64,000 nt of DNA. It comes from Aliidiomarina sedimenti. GTDB taxonomy: Bacteria > Pseudomonadota > Gammaproteobacteria > Enterobacterales > Alteromonadaceae. Both the position numbers and the translations under genes were made by a program. Shown piece by piece: positions 9,695 through 18,681 of this stretch (position 1 is its first letter; each line of letters begins with the position of its first letter). The notes below the pieces were generated by a model, which saw nothing but the letters and a program-made list of their open reading frames with translations, was not told where the DNA came from and did not search any database. Location: contig NZ_PIPN01000003.1 in the NCBI RefSeq assembly GCF_003986955.1, positions 248,001 to 312,000 on the forward strand, read 5' to 3'.

Positions 9695-9803
9695 AAAAAC
9701 AACAACAAGGAGGAATAAATCCAGGGAACTACGTAAGAGATACGACAACAATCTCTTAAAAACAGGTGTTTTGGCTTGTTTCCAGTGTTAACCCCCAAAA
9801 CAT
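9668..9803 (-). ncRNA. Candidate small RNA opposite to ruvB
   Basis: A sigma-70 promoter on the minus strand (-10 TATAAT at 9810-9815) is followed about 130 bases later by an intrinsic terminator with an eight-T tail. No credible reading frame lies between. The predicted transcript has an 8-bp stem (TGTTTTGG/CCAAAACA, plus-strand 9767-9774 and 9795-9802), a 7-bp stem (AAGAGAT/ATCTCTT, 9735-9741 and 9751-9757), an unpaired stretch with UUUAUUCCUCCUUG and a U-rich run, then the terminator hairpin. This is the layout of Hfq-dependent trans-acting sRNAs, and UUCCUCCUU is complementary to Shine-Dalgarno sequences. I do not recognise it as a named family. Existence and targets are inference. Confidence 0.6.
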
Positions 9804-9809
9804 GTGCGT

Positions 9810-9837
9810 ATTATAACCGTGGGCAGACCAGTTTCAA
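9810..9837 (-). promoter_or_regulatory. Sigma-70 promoter of the candidate sRNA (minus strand)
   Basis: On the minus strand TTGAAA (9832-9837), a 16-base spacer and a consensus TATAAT (9810-9815) predict transcription starting near 9803. The region 9841-10149 upstream of it, ahead of ybgC, is AT-rich and holds no gene that I can see. The ybgC-tol promoter is presumably there. Confidence 0.65.
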
Positions 9838-10149
9838 ACGAGAATTAACCCACCTTCGGATTACTTAAATTAATCTGTTAGTGGCTTGTTGAGATTGTTT
9901 ATTAACCAATTAAACGTCGGTAATTTTGTTAATTCGTTGATTTATAATGATTAGTTTGTAGCTGACTAAAAATAAAACGATAAATAAAAGTCTGGAAAGC
10001 ACAAAGCGTTAACAATCGACAACAGAAAACCGTTTTAAAGCCGTATTTACGTAGTTTTTACGCCGATACCGAGCTTTGAAGGTGCCTTTAAATTGGTCTC
10101 CAGGCCAGGTTATAGTAAATTAACGCAAATTAACGTTAGGGGGCTCGGT

Positions 10150-10554
10150 GTGAGCGAATTTAGCTGGCCTGTTCGGGTTTATTATGAAGACACAGATGCG
10201 GGCGGCATTGTGTACTACGCCAATTATCTGAAGTTTTGCGAGCGGGCGCGTACTGAATGGCTACGTGAGCTGGGTGTTGAACAGGATGGTTGGCTGGGCG
10301 AAGGGACTGCCTTTGTGGTACGCCACGTGGATATGGATTTAAAAGCGCCGGCGCGCTTTAACGATTTGCTCAGTGTGCGTACCCTGGTGACTGATGTAAA
10401 ACGAGCCAGCGTGCGTTTTGAACAGCAAATTTTTAATCAGCATGAGCAACTATTATGTAGCGCTCACGTCAAAGCGGCGTGTGTGAATATTCATCTTATG
10501 AAGCCGGTGGCTATTCCGGCAGCGATAGCAGAGGTAATTAAGCGTGGAACATGA
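10150..10554 (+). CDS. ybgC: Tol-Pal associated acyl-CoA thioesterase YbgC
   Basis: YbgC is a hotdog-fold acyl-CoA thioesterase encoded at the head of tol-pal operons. The 134-residue product has VYYEDTDAGGIVYYANYLKF at its start, with the catalytic Asp of the 4-hydroxybenzoyl-CoA thioesterase family in YEDTDAGG, followed by ERARTEWLRELG. The open frame extends upstream to a TTG at 10093, but the GTG at 10150 has AGGGGG 7 bases ahead and matches the family N-terminus. The end overlaps tolQ by 11 bases. Confidence 0.93.
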   Translation: MSEFSWPVRVYYEDTDAGGIVYYANYLKFCERARTEWLRELGVEQDGWLGEGTAFVVRHVDMDLKAPARFNDLLSVRTLVTDVKRASVRFEQQIFNQHEQLLCSAHVKAACVNIHLMKPVAIPAAIAEVIKRGT

Positions 10555-11296
10555 ATTGTCAATTTGGGATCTGCTGTTAGAGGCAAGCTTACTGGTACAG
10601 GCAGTGATGGTGCTGCTGGTGCTGATGTCAGTTGTTTCTTGGGCAATTATTTTCCAGCGCCGCAAACTGATTAACAGTACCGCGACGGAAACGGTTAAGT
10701 TTGAAGACCGTTTCTGGTCGGGGGTGGATCTGGCCCGTCTGTATAAAGAGCTTTCTGCTAAGGGTGCTAACCTGCTTGGGCTGGAACGGATCTTCCATGG
10801 CGGATTTCGTGAATTCGCGCGCTTGCGCGGGAACCCTAATGCGGACGCGCTAACCGTTCTGGCTGGGGCTCAGCGTTCCATGCGGGTGGCCCACTCACGG
10901 GAAATCGAGAAGCTGGAAACTCACTTGACCTGGCTTGCTACCATAGGTTCGATTAGCCCCTATGTTGGCTTGTTCGGCACCGTGTGGGGGATCATGAACG
11001 CCTTTACCTCGCTCGGCAGTGTGCAACAGGCAACGCTGGCAATGGTCGCACCGGATATCGCAGAAGCCCTGATTGCCACCGCGCTTGGTCTGTTTGCCGC
11101 GATTCCTGCGGTGGTCGCTTACAACCGGTTTAGTTACCGGGTTGAATTGCTCGACTCAGCCTACATCAACTTTATGGAAGAATTTTCCGGCATTCTCCAG
11201 CGGCAGACCCTGAATAATAGTAATGGTGGGGCTGGTAGTACGGCGGCAACGGCAACCTCAGCAAGTTCTGCGACAGCCAGTCAAGACGGAGCCTGA
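10544..11296 (+). CDS. tolQ: TolQ, proton channel subunit of the Tol-Pal system
   Basis: TolQ forms, with TolR, the inner-membrane proton-driven motor that energises TolA for outer-membrane constriction at division. The 250-residue protein has an N-terminal transmembrane segment (residues 12-38, LVQAVMVLLVLMSVVSWAIIF), a cytoplasmic domain, and two C-terminal helices with the ExbB/TolQ signature TIGSISPYVGLFGTVWGIM and IAEALIATALGLFAAIPAV. It begins with GTG inside ybgC. The Ser/Asn/Thr-rich tail after residue 225 is longer than in E. coli TolQ (230 residues). Confidence 0.97.
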   Translation: MEHELSIWDLLLEASLLVQAVMVLLVLMSVVSWAIIFQRRKLINSTATETVKFEDRFWSGVDLARLYKELSAKGANLLGLERIFHGGFREFARLRGNPNADALTVLAGAQRSMRVAHSREIEKLETHLTWLATIGSISPYVGLFGTVWGIMNAFTSLGSVQQATLAMVAPDIAEALIATALGLFAAIPAVVAYNRFSYRVELLDSAYINFMEEFSGILQRQTLNNSNGGAGSTAATATSASSATASQDGA

Positions 11297-11297
11297 T

Positions 11298-11732
11298 ATG
11301 CAGCAAGTCTTTCCTAGCCGGCGCAAGCGCCGTGCGGTAGCGGAAATTAACGTGGTACCCTACATCGATGTTATGTTGGTGTTGTTAATCATTTTTATGA
11401 TCACGGCGCCGTTACTGAGCCAGGGGGTTGACGTAGATTTGCCGCAGGCAGAAGCGCAGGCGATTGAATCAGACGATATGCAGCCACTGGTGGCGTCGGT
11501 CGACGCTGAAGGCCGTTATTACCTGAACATCGGTGATAGTTCAGAGGAACCTATGTCGGCGGTTGACCTTGCAACGCTGGTCGCTGCTCACTTGCAGCTG
11601 GAACCGGAAACACCGGTCGTGGTGCGCGGTGATGGCGCGGTCCCTTATGCGGACGTGGTTCAGTTAATGGTAGTGCTGCAACGTGCGGGTGCCGGTTCAG
11701 TGGGTTTAATGACGCGATCTCCGGAGAATTAA
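11298..11732 (+). CDS. tolR: TolR, stator subunit of the Tol-Pal system
   Basis: The 144-residue protein has a single transmembrane helix near residues 18-38 with the conserved proton-carrying Asp in NVVPYIDVMLVLLIIFM, then a periplasmic domain ending in DVVQLMVVLQRAGAGSVGLMT. The ATG at 11298 lies one base after the tolQ stop. A longer frame from 11223 is an overlap with tolQ and not the real start. Confidence 0.97.
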   Translation: MQQVFPSRRKRRAVAEINVVPYIDVMLVLLIIFMITAPLLSQGVDVDLPQAEAQAIESDDMQPLVASVDAEGRYYLNIGDSSEEPMSAVDLATLVAAHLQLEPETPVVVRGDGAVPYADVVQLMVVLQRAGAGSVGLMTRSPEN

Positions 11733-12635
11733 GTGGCGAAACAGGCAGAAGCGGTGAAAACAGGCATGAAGACCGCATTGGTTAAGGCGCTCGCTGTGCA
11801 TGTTGGGTTGCTTTTGATTTTTGTGGTCGGGGCTAACTTTGAGTTTTGGCAGAGTGACCGTCAGCCACAAATGGCAACGCCGGAAGTAGATATTGTTCAG
11901 GCAACGGCGGTGGACCAGGCTCAGGTTGATGCCCAGGCACAGCGTATTCGCGAGCAACGTGAAGCCGCCCAGAGAGCGGAAGAGCAGCGGGTGGCAGAAA
12001 TAGAACGCCGCGCGCAGGAAGCTGAGCAGCGCCGTCAGCAGGAAGAAGCGCAGGCGCAGCGCGCTCGCGAGCAGGCACAACGTGAACGGGCAGAAGCTGA
12101 GGCTGAAGCCCAGCGTTTGCGTGAACAGGCGGAAGCCGAAGAGCGCCGAGCTGAAGAAGCAGCGGAGCGACGTGCGCAAGAAGAAGCGGCTGCAGAAGAA
12201 CGCCGTCGTGCTGAAGAAGCCGAGCGTCAGCGTCAGGAAGAAGAACGCCAACGGCGGGAAGCGGAAGAGCAACAACGCGCGGAACGTGAGCGCCAATTGC
12301 AGGAAGAGTTGGCAGAAGAGCGCGCACGACGCGAATCGGCCCGTCAGCAACGGGTGCTGAGCGAAGTTGAGCGTTACCAGGCGTTGATACGTCAGACTAT
12401 TCAACGCAATTTGCTGGTTGATTCTTCGATGCGCGGACAGTCCTGTGTGTTGGTTATTAGTCTTGCACGCAGCGGTTTTGTGACCAATGTGCAGATCGAT
12501 GAAGGCGACCGCGCAGTGTGTGAAGCCGGCCGGGCAGCGGCCTTGCGTGCTGGTACCCTGCCAGTTTCAGAAGATGCCGAAGTGTATCAAGAAATGAGTG
12601 AAATCCGCCTGCGGATTGAGCCTGAATTTAACTAA
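11733..12635 (+). CDS. tolA: TolA, periplasm-spanning energy-transfer protein
   Basis: TolA links the TolQR motor to Pal and TolB. The 300-residue protein has one N-terminal transmembrane helix (about residues 13-35, [19 protein letters not shown]), a long Glu/Arg/Ala/Gln-rich coiled coil (about residues 60-205) and a C-terminal globular domain with two cysteines ([12 protein letters not shown] and RAVCEAG). The coiled coil is rich in REQ/EER repeats instead of the Lys/Ala repeats of E. coli TolA. It starts with GTG directly after the tolR stop. Confidence 0.95.
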   Translation: MAKQAEAVKTGMKTALVKALAVHVGLLLIFVVGANFEFWQSDRQPQMATPEVDIVQATAVDQAQVDAQAQRIREQREAAQRAEEQRVAEIERRAQEAEQRRQQEEAQAQRAREQAQRERAEAEAEAQRLREQAEAEERRAEEAAERRAQEEAAAEERRRAEEAERQRQEEERQRREAEEQQRAERERQLQEELAEERARRESARQQRVLSEVERYQALIRQTIQRNLLVDSSMRGQSCVLVISLARSGFVTNVQIDEGDRAVCEAGRAAALRAGTLPVSEDAEVYQEMSEIRLRIEPEFN

Positions 12636-12652
12636 GAGGTGTGAAAGCACAA

Positions 12653-14023
12653 ATGAAACACATACGCGTATACACCTTTTTGGTGTTGACCACCTTGCTG
12701 ACCGGCTTCGGGCTACAAAGTCCGTCTGCCCATGCAGCCTTAGAGATCGTAATTACCGAAGGTATCGACAGCGCACGCCCGGTGGCGGTCGTTCCGTTTG
12801 AGTGGCGTGGTAATGGTGAAGCGCCCTATGATTTTACCGAGGTAATAGCGGCAGATTTACGCCGCAGCGGCCGATTTAATCCGATTGCAGTTGATGACAT
12901 GCCGGGCCAGCCGACCAGTGATGCGGATGTGGATTACTCCGCCTGGGCGCGTTCCGGGGTTGAAGCGATTCTGGTCGGCCATGTGGAGTCGCAGGGTATT
13001 GGTCGCTACCGGGTAAGTTACGAGCTTATTGATGTATTGCGTGGACAAATTACCGGTGGCGGGTCGCAAAGCCTGCAAAATGGCGAATTAGTCCATAGTC
13101 AGGATCATATTATCGAATCACGCTCGTCGGTGGTGAATGACGGCCAGTTCCGCCAGTACGCGCATCGTATCTCTGATGTGGTGTATGAAGCACTGACTGG
13201 CGAGCGTGGCGCCTTTATGACACGTATCGCGTATGTCATCGTGGAACCTGATGCGGATTTGCCCTATCAACTGGTAGTGGCAGATTACGATGGTCATAAC
13301 GAGCGCACTTTGCTGCGTTCACCGCAGCCGTTGATGTCGCCCTCATGGTCCCCGGATGGCAGCAAGCTTGCCTATGTTAGCTTCGAGAACCGCCGTTCAG
13401 AAATTTATATTCAGGACATTTATAGCACCGAGCGCCGCCAGGTCACGTCGTTCCCAGCGATTAACGGAAATCCTGTTTTTTCGCCAGATGGCAAGCGTCT
13501 TGCAATGGTCTTGTCGAAAGACGGTCAGCCTGATATTTATGTACTTGATTTGGAAACAGATCGCCTGACCAGAGTGACAGAGCACTGGCGAATTGATACC
13601 GAACCAAGCTGGGTACCTGATGGCTCGGGGCTGGTTTTTACCTCAGAGCGGGGTGGACGCGCACAGGTGTATCACGTCGATGTACGTAGCCGTAACGTGC
13701 GCCGCCTGACCTTTGAGGGTGAATCAAACCTGGGCGCGTCGGTGACACCGGATGGTCGCCATTTAATTATGGTAAACCGTACTAACGGTCGTTATCATAT
13801 TGCAAAGCAGGATTTTCCGTCTGGGCGGAATTTTCAGGTTCTAACGGAAACGCAGTTGGACGAGTCGCCGAGTTTGGCGCCGAACGGAAGTATGATTATA
13901 TATAGTACAAAGTATCGTAATCGACAGGTACTTGCGTTAGTGTCAACTGATGGTCGTTTCCGAGCTCGAATTCCTTCGCGAGAAGGGGAAGTAAAGGCAC
14001 CGGCCTGGTCGCCATTTATATAA
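12653..14023 (+). CDS. tolB: TolB, periplasmic beta-propeller of the Tol-Pal system
   Basis: TolB interacts with Pal and with TolA. The protein (456 residues from ATG 12653) has a signal peptide ending near [12 protein letters not shown], an N-terminal domain with [10 protein letters not shown], and a six-bladed propeller with the recurrent motif [53 protein letters not shown] and SPSLAPNGS. The open frame starts at a GTG at 12641, but that directly abuts AAGAGGT, so ATG 12653 is preferred. Confidence 0.97.
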   Translation: MKHIRVYTFLVLTTLLTGFGLQSPSAHAALEIVITEGIDSARPVAVVPFEWRGNGEAPYDFTEVIAADLRRSGRFNPIAVDDMPGQPTSDADVDYSAWARSGVEAILVGHVESQGIGRYRVSYELIDVLRGQITGGGSQSLQNGELVHSQDHIIESRSSVVNDGQFRQYAHRISDVVYEALTGERGAFMTRIAYVIVEPDADLPYQLVVADYDGHNERTLLRSPQPLMSPSWSPDGSKLAYVSFENRRSEIYIQDIYSTERRQVTSFPAINGNPVFSPDGKRLAMVLSKDGQPDIYVLDLETDRLTRVTEHWRIDTEPSWVPDGSGLVFTSERGGRAQVYHVDVRSRNVRRLTFEGESNLGASVTPDGRHLIMVNRTNGRYHIAKQDFPSGRNFQVLTETQLDESPSLAPNGSMIIYSTKYRNRQVLALVSTDGRFRARIPSREGEVKAPAWSPFI

Positions 14024-14105
14024 ACAGGCTATTTCGATGGCAATGTTTGCGTCGGTTCGTTGACGGTCAAGCTGAGCCTATGGTTAAAAACTTAAGGATA
14101 TAACA

Positions 14106-14651
14106 ATGCAAATCAATAAACTCGTTAAAGCCCTTGTTTTTGCGCTACCGGTTCTCGCTTTGGCCGCTTGTAGCTCAACTGAAGATACTACTGCAGACAG
14201 CGAAGCAGAGCGTCGTGCAACTCAGGAACGTACTCAGCAAGAAGAGCAACGTGGCGTTGAGACAGGTTCTGCTGAACGTCAAATGACCCCTGAAGAAGAG
14301 CGTCGTGAGCGTATGGACGAGCTGCGTCAGGAAAACACCATCCACTTTGAGTTCGATGACTCAAACATTTCCAGCGAATATGCTGAAGTGCTGGATGCCC
14401 ACGCTGAGTACCTGCTTAATAACCCGAACGTAAACGTTGTGGTTGAAGGTCATACTGATGAGCGTGGTACACCTGAGTACAACATCGCGTTGGGCGAGCG
14501 TCGTGCGAATGCAGTGGTAAACCACCTGCAAAACCAGGGCGTTTTGTCGTCGCAGTTGTCAACTGTGTCTTATGGTGAAGAGAAGCCAGTGGTTCGTCGT
14601 AGCAACGAAGAAGCATGGGCTCAGAACCGTCGCGCTGTATTAGTATACTAA
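14106..14651 (+). CDS. pal: Peptidoglycan-associated lipoprotein Pal
   Basis: Pal anchors the outer membrane to peptidoglycan. The 181-residue precursor has a lipoprotein signal with lipobox LAAC (Cys 22), a Glu/Arg-rich linker (residues 35-75) that is longer than in E. coli Pal, and an OmpA-like peptidoglycan-binding domain with HFEFDDSNI, VEGHTDERGTPEYNIALGE and the terminal YGEEKPV and NRRAVLVY. TAAGGATA precedes the ATG. It is followed by a stem-loop and cpoB. Confidence 0.98.
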   Translation: MQINKLVKALVFALPVLALAACSSTEDTTADSEAERRATQERTQQEEQRGVETGSAERQMTPEEERRERMDELRQENTIHFEFDDSNISSEYAEVLDAHAEYLLNNPNVNVVVEGHTDERGTPEYNIALGERRANAVVNHLQNQGVLSSQLSTVSYGEEKPVVRRSNEEAWAQNRRAVLVY

Positions 14652-14672
14652 TTGCGTTGATGTGATCTGATG

Positions 14673-14702
14673 ACACCTGCTGGCAATCTGGCCGGCAGGT
14701 GT
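14673..14702 (+). terminator. Stem-loop between pal and cpoB (partial terminator)
   Basis: ACACCTGCTGGC and GCCGGCAGGTGT form a stem of about 12 bp with one wobble around a 6-base loop. Only TTAAG follows, so it is more likely a 3'-end stabiliser or partial terminator separating abundant pal mRNA from cpoB. Confidence 0.5.
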
Positions 14703-14724
14703 TAAGCGGAAAAGGCAGGGAATT

Positions 14725-15495
14725 ATGAGAATGACCAGTTTGTTGCTGGCGTTAACCGTCAGCGGCGTTGCTTTGGCGCAAAGTCCGGCACCGGTGATTA
14801 GTGTTGCCAATGCGCAGGATTCGCTGGAAGGCCGGGTTGACCGGATGGAGCGAATGCTGGAGGCACGTGGCGAGCAGCAAGCTCGCATGGGGCAACAGCT
14901 AAGCAACCTGCAGCGGGAAGTGAGTGAGCTCAGAGGCATTACCGAAGAGCATTCACATCAGCTGGAGCAAGTTCTGGAGCGGCAACGCGATCTCTATCAG
15001 GAAATTGAACGCCGGGTTAGCGAAGTTCGCAATGGCGCCGGCGCTTCGGCCTCTGGGACCAGCAGCAGTGTGGCAGTGCCGACACGCGATGATATGGCAG
15101 CGGTGAACTACTCAGATAACCTGAGTGAAAATGAAGCCTATGACCGTGCTATCGCGATGGTGCTCGAAGAGCGACGTTACGACGACGCCATTCCAGAATT
15201 CCGTGCCTTTATCGAAAGTTACCCAAATTCCAGTTATTTGGGGAATGCCCATTATTGGCTGGGACAGTTGCTATACTCGCGCAATGAGTACAGCGATGCA
15301 CAACAGCACTTCAGTGAAGTTGTTGATAACTATCCGGATTCAAATAAGCGCGCGGATTGCATGTTGAAACTGGGCATTATTGCGCAGAATCAGGATGATA
15401 ATTCGACAGCCGAACGACGCTATCAGCAGGTCATTAATGAGTACCCGGATAGCACCGAAGCAGGCATGGCTCGTTCGCGCCTCAATAATCTGTAA
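14725..15495 (+). CDS. cpoB: CpoB (YbgF), Tol-Pal coordinator with TPR repeats
   Basis: CpoB coordinates peptidoglycan synthesis by PBP1B with Tol-Pal constriction in the periplasm. The 256-residue protein has a signal peptide (MRMTSLLLALTVSGVALAQ), an N-terminal trimerising coiled coil (about residues 35-105), a low-complexity linker and three TPR-like repeats (YDDAIPEFRAFIESYPNS, YSDAQQHFSEVVDNYPDS, STAERRYQQVINEYPDS). It is the last gene of the tol-pal cluster. The gap 15496-15644 holds the tRNA-Lys promoter. Confidence 0.95.
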   Translation: MRMTSLLLALTVSGVALAQSPAPVISVANAQDSLEGRVDRMERMLEARGEQQARMGQQLSNLQREVSELRGITEEHSHQLEQVLERQRDLYQEIERRVSEVRNGAGASASGTSSSVAVPTRDDMAAVNYSDNLSENEAYDRAIAMVLEERRYDDAIPEFRAFIESYPNSSYLGNAHYWLGQLLYSRNEYSDAQQHFSEVVDNYPDSNKRADCMLKLGIIAQNQDDNSTAERRYQQVINEYPDSTEAGMARSRLNNL

Positions 15496-15590
15496 GTCAG
15501 CGTTCAAGTTAGCAGTTTGTTAAGATAAGCGTCGAAAATAACCGATTCGACGCAATTTTGAGCGAAAGGCATTTTTTTTACTATTTTTGG

Positions 15591-15618
15591 TTGCATGCCG
15601 GCAGGATTTGAGTAATAT
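15591..15618 (+). promoter_or_regulatory. Promoter of the tRNA-Lys pair
   Basis: TTGCAT (15591-15596), a 16-base spacer and TAATAT (15613-15618), followed by a GC-rich discriminator (GCCGCCG), fit a stable-RNA promoter under stringent control. Confidence 0.6.
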
Positions 15619-15644
15619 ATGCCGCCGTTGCACAGGAACAATGT

Positions 15645-15720
15645 GGGTCGTTAGCTCAGTTGGTAGAGCAGTTGACTTTTAATCAATTGGTCGCTGGTTC
15701 GAATCCAGCACGACCCACCA
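15645..15720 (+). tRNA. tRNA-Lys (TTT), copy 1
   Basis: The 76-base cloverleaf has acceptor GGGTCGT, D-arm TAGCTCAGTTGGTAGAGCA, anticodon TTT in the loop CTTTTAA, T-arm GGTTCGAATCC and an encoded CCA end. It is identical to the copy at 15750. Confidence 0.97.
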
Positions 15721-15749
15721 ATTCCTCTAAATTCGCAACACCCCCGAGT

Positions 15750-15825
15750 GGGTCGTTAGCTCAGTTGGTAGAGCAGTTGACTTTTAATCAATTGGTCGCT
15801 GGTTCGAATCCAGCACGACCCACCA
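15750..15825 (+). tRNA. tRNA-Lys (TTT), copy 2
   Basis: It is base-for-base identical to copy 1, 29 bases downstream, and probably on the same transcript. It is followed by an intrinsic terminator. Confidence 0.97.
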
Positions 15826-15834
15826 CTTATACCG

Positions 15835-15861
15835 AAACCCGGCCTCGCGCCGGGTTTTTTG
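15835..15861 (+). terminator. Terminator of the tRNA-Lys transcript
   Basis: The stem ACCCGGC/GCCGGGT (15837-15843 and 15849-15855) is followed by a run of six T residues. Confidence 0.88.
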
Positions 15862-15980
15862 TATCCAGCTTGAATTGAACGGGTGATGCCCCCATCTGTC
15901 AAAAGATGACCAGTGAGTAAACTTTGCGTATACTCTGCGCGTATTGGTAACGCTACACCGCATAGCTAGATGAAGGCAGT

Positions 15981-17021
15981 ATGATTGAAATAGATACAGT
16001 GGATAACCTGGACTACGTATTCCCGGCGAAGCCCAAACCTCTGAGTGAAGAACAGAAAGCGCAACATCGCGAGCGCATTAAGACGTTATTAAAGAACAAT
16101 AACGCGGTGCTGGTGGCACACTACTATACCGATCCTGAAATTCAGGCACTGGCAGAAGAAACCGGTGGCTGTGTGTCGGATTCGTTAGAAATGGCGCGCT
16201 TTGGGGCTGAACATAGCGCCGATACCCTGATTGTGGCTGGGGTTAAGTTCATGGGGGAGACCGCAAAAATACTCACTCCTGAAAAAACGGTCCTGATGCC
16301 GACGCTGGAAGCAACCTGCTCGCTGGATTTAGGCTGCCCGGCAGATAAGTTCAGTGAGTTCTGTGACTCGCATCCGGAGCGGACGGTGGTTGTGTATGCC
16401 AATACGTCAGCGGCGGTAAAAGCGCGGGCGGATTATGTGGTTACGTCAAGCATGGCGCTTGAACTGGTGGAACATCTGGACGCACAGGGCAAGAAAATCC
16501 TGTGGGGACCAGATCGTCACCTTGGTGGCTATATCGCCAAGCAAACCGGTGCTGATATGATTATGTGGCAGGGCGCTTGTGTGGTGCATGACGAGTTTAA
16601 GTCACGTGCCCTTAAGCAGCTGAAAGAGGAATACCCGAACGCGGCGGTACTGGTTCATCCGGAGTCACCGGATAACGTGGTCGCACTTGCTGATGCGGTG
16701 GGGTCGACCTCGCAACTTATCAAAGCCAGCCAAACCATGGCCAATGACACCTTTATTGTGGCGACTGATAAAGGTATTTTTTATAAGATGCAGCAACTGG
16801 CTCCCGGCAAGACATTTATCGAAGCGCCGACGGGTGGTAATGGTGCAACCTGCCGCAGCTGCGCGCATTGTCCGTGGATGGCGATGAATGGCCTGGCTGC
16901 CATTGAGAATGCTTTGACTACTGGCGGTAAAGCGCATGAGATCAAGGTTGACCCGGAACTGGGTAAGCAAGCGATGATCCCGCTCAACCGAATGCTCGAT
17001 TTTGCTAAAACCCTGCGTTAA
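15981..17021 (+). CDS. nadA: Quinolinate synthase A
   Basis: NadA condenses iminoaspartate with dihydroxyacetone phosphate to quinolinate in NAD biosynthesis and needs a [4Fe-4S] cluster. The 346-residue protein has [19 protein letters not shown], the three NadA triads, and cluster cysteines in [22 protein letters not shown] and the C-terminal [13 protein letters not shown]. Length matches the family. It is a single gene with its own terminator. Confidence 0.97.
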   Translation: MIEIDTVDNLDYVFPAKPKPLSEEQKAQHRERIKTLLKNNNAVLVAHYYTDPEIQALAEETGGCVSDSLEMARFGAEHSADTLIVAGVKFMGETAKILTPEKTVLMPTLEATCSLDLGCPADKFSEFCDSHPERTVVVYANTSAAVKARADYVVTSSMALELVEHLDAQGKKILWGPDRHLGGYIAKQTGADMIMWQGACVVHDEFKSRALKQLKEEYPNAAVLVHPESPDNVVALADAVGSTSQLIKASQTMANDTFIVATDKGIFYKMQQLAPGKTFIEAPTGGNGATCRSCAHCPWMAMNGLAAIENALTTGGKAHEIKVDPELGKQAMIPLNRMLDFAKTLR

Positions 17022-17034
17022 GCAGGTAGCTATT

Positions 17035-17059
17035 GAAAAGGGGCCGTGGGCCCCTTTTC
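17035..17059 (+). terminator. Terminator after nadA
   Basis: GAAAAGGGGCC and GGCCCCTTTTC form a strong symmetrical hairpin 14 bases after the nadA stop, with a four-T run on either strand. Confidence 0.8.
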
Positions 17060-17141
17060 ATTAAGTGGTCTGATAATATTGCTTAACAGGCCGACAACTA
17101 GACACGGCCTGACCTTGGATGTCTGGATTGAGGACTGATAA

Positions 17142-17981
17142 ATGAAACAATGGGCACTATTGATGGGGGCGGGCGATCTGGCGAGCCGCTTAACGCCTTT
17201 GCTGAAAACGCAAGGGTATGAAGTTGTCGGTGCACGGCGCACGGCTACGTCCGTTGCAGACTTCGAACTGGTGCAGGCGGATGCCAGTAAAGTAGATGAC
17301 TGGCTGAAGGTCCTGGCGCATAAACCTGCGGTGATAGTGATAACGCTGACGCCCTCGGACTATAGTGATCAAGGTTATCTGGCGGGCTACGTAAAACCCA
17401 CTGAGGCGCTGACCCTGGCGTTATCGGAGTGTGACCCTGACTACCGGCCATTTATTGTCTTTGTGTCCAGTACCAGTGTATACGGACATCGTGAGGGTGA
17501 ATGGGTTGATGAAACCAGCGATACCAGTCCGACGGGCTTCGCGGGTAAGCGATTACTCGAAGCCGAACAGCATATATGCCAATCCGGATATCCGCATACC
17601 ATTGTGCGTTTTTCCGGGATTTATGGCCCGGGACGGGAAGGCATGATAGCTCGTTTAATCAGTGGTGAAGTCACCCTGACACCGGCCTGGACAAATCGGA
17701 TCCATGTGCGGGATTGCGTCGGCACCATCGCTCATTTGATTGCCCGCTATGACCAGGGTTTGGAAGTCGACGAAATCTATCTTAGCAGTGACAACCTACC
17801 GATCCGTCAGGCGGAATTTGCTACTGGTTTGGCAACGTATCTGGGCCTGGACCCAACGACGCTTCCAGAAACAGACCAGATTGGGCCAAGGGGCAGTAAG
17901 CGTTGTAATAATGCGCGCCTGCAGGAAACAGGTTATCGCTTCATTTTCCCAACCTGGAAGGAAGGCTATGAAGGACTTTAA
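17142..17981 (+). CDS. NAD(P)-dependent SDR-family epimerase-like protein (YeeZ-like)
   Basis: The 279-residue protein is an extended-type short-chain dehydrogenase with an atypical N-terminal nucleotide motif (MGAGDLASRL, residues 8-17), a sugar-epimerase-like VFVSSTSVYGHREGEWVDE segment, and RFSGIYGPGREGMI followed by NRIHVRDCVGTIAHLI. The usual YxxxK is replaced by an AGKRLLEAE segment, as in the E. coli YeeZ group. The substrate is unknown. GAGGA precedes the ATG. Its end overlaps the next small gene by 14 bases. Confidence 0.82.
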   Translation: MKQWALLMGAGDLASRLTPLLKTQGYEVVGARRTATSVADFELVQADASKVDDWLKVLAHKPAVIVITLTPSDYSDQGYLAGYVKPTEALTLALSECDPDYRPFIVFVSSTSVYGHREGEWVDETSDTSPTGFAGKRLLEAEQHICQSGYPHTIVRFSGIYGPGREGMIARLISGEVTLTPAWTNRIHVRDCVGTIAHLIARYDQGLEVDEIYLSSDNLPIRQAEFATGLATYLGLDPTTLPETDQIGPRGSKRCNNARLQETGYRFIFPTWKEGYEGL

Positions 17982-18198
17982 GTGGCCGCAGCGGCTTGTA
18001 TTTCCGGTGCTGATGTCAATTTATATGTCGTTCTTAATGACCGGGTTAATCACCTGGATCAATACCGGCGTGGAGGGCGACTTTTTTGCCCGTTGGTGGC
18101 GTGCGTTTTATCTCGCCTGGCCGATTGCCTTCTTGCTGGTCTTTTTTGGCGCGGCGCGGATTCGGGCACTTAGTGAACGAATTGTCGGTGGGTCCTAG
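17968..18198 (+). CDS. Small two-helix membrane protein, DUF2798-like
   Basis: The 76-residue product has two hydrophobic helices (RLVFPVLMSIYMSFLMTGL and AFYLAWPIAFLLVFFGAA) around a short polar loop with ITWINTGVEGDFFARWWR, which resembles the DUF2798 family. It starts inside the 3' end of the SDR gene behind GGAAGGAAGG, so the two are translationally coupled. Function is unknown. Confidence 0.78.
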   Translation: MKDFKWPQRLVFPVLMSIYMSFLMTGLITWINTGVEGDFFARWWRAFYLAWPIAFLLVFFGAARIRALSERIVGGS

Positions 18199-18286
18199 AA
18201 CCTGATCGGTTAAGTTGACTTAACCGGCAAACTAGGGAATGGTAAACCAGCTAATAAAGCAGTTATTTATAAAGGACTTATCAAAC

Positions 18287-18622
18287 ATGAAAAAAGTGGT
18301 TTTGGCTGCCAGCGCAGTCTTGTTAGCGTTTTCTGTTGCTGCCTGTAGCGGTAATAGCAGCCCGGAAGACCAGATGCTGCAAGAAATGGAAAGCTTTGTC
18401 GCCGAGGTTGAGGCGCTGACAGAACGCGAATCCGTGTGCTTGTCGGAAATGGAAGCTGTGTTTACTGACGGTAGCGAAAAGTTCATGGCGTTAGCGCAGG
18501 AACTGGAGTTAAGTGACTCGGACGAATTATCAGAAGAGCAGCAGGCGCGGTTAGAAGCGTTTGAGCAACGGATGATGGAAGCGGGAATCGAATTGCAGCA
18601 AAAAGCGGACTATAACTGCTAA
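18287..18622 (+). CDS. Small acidic lipoprotein of unknown function
   Basis: The 111-residue product begins MKKVVLAASAVLLAFSVAAC, a lipoprotein signal with lipobox VAAC. The mature part is strongly acidic and probably helical (EDQMLQEMESFVAEVEALTE, SEEQQARLEAFEQRMMEAG), with an internal Cys and a C-terminal YNC that could form a disulfide. ATG 18287 is chosen because of AAAGGA 11 bases ahead. An in-frame ATG at 18239 would bury the signal peptide. I do not recognise a family. Confidence 0.75.
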   Translation: MKKVVLAASAVLLAFSVAACSGNSSPEDQMLQEMESFVAEVEALTERESVCLSEMEAVFTDGSEKFMALAQELELSDSDELSEEQQARLEAFEQRMMEAGIELQQKADYNC

Positions 18623-18655
18623 GCAAATTATCCTGCAATGCTCAGTAAATCATCG

Positions 18656-18679
18656 AAAAGGGCCGTTATGGCCCTTTTT
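18656..18679 (+). terminator. Terminator after the small lipoprotein gene
   Basis: AAAAGGGCC and GGCCCTTTTT enclose a 5-base loop, with the T-run in the right arm. Confidence 0.82.
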
Positions 18680-18681
18680 AC

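Noticed and set aside
9660..9720. The hairpin after ruvB as a ruvB terminator, and AAGGAGGAATAAAT as a plus-strand ribosome-binding site.
   Set aside because: The T-run is on the minus strand only, and no start codon or frame follows the plus-strand AAGGAGG. It is better explained as the complement of the sRNA's CCUCC segment.
9760..9805. A 15-codon leaderless peptide (MFWGLTLETSQNTCF) at the start of the candidate sRNA, which could have been an attenuator peptide.
   Set aside because: It has no ribosome-binding site, shows no run of a single amino acid, and no biosynthetic gene follows on that strand.
11833..12404. Long minus-strand frames within tolA.
   Set aside because: They are mirror frames of the Glu/Arg/Ala/Gln-rich repeat codons of TolA, without ribosome-binding sites or recognisable domains.
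15660..15878. A 72-codon frame across the two tRNA-Lys genes (MVEQLTFNQLVAGS repeated).
   Set aside because: It is a translation of tRNA sequence.
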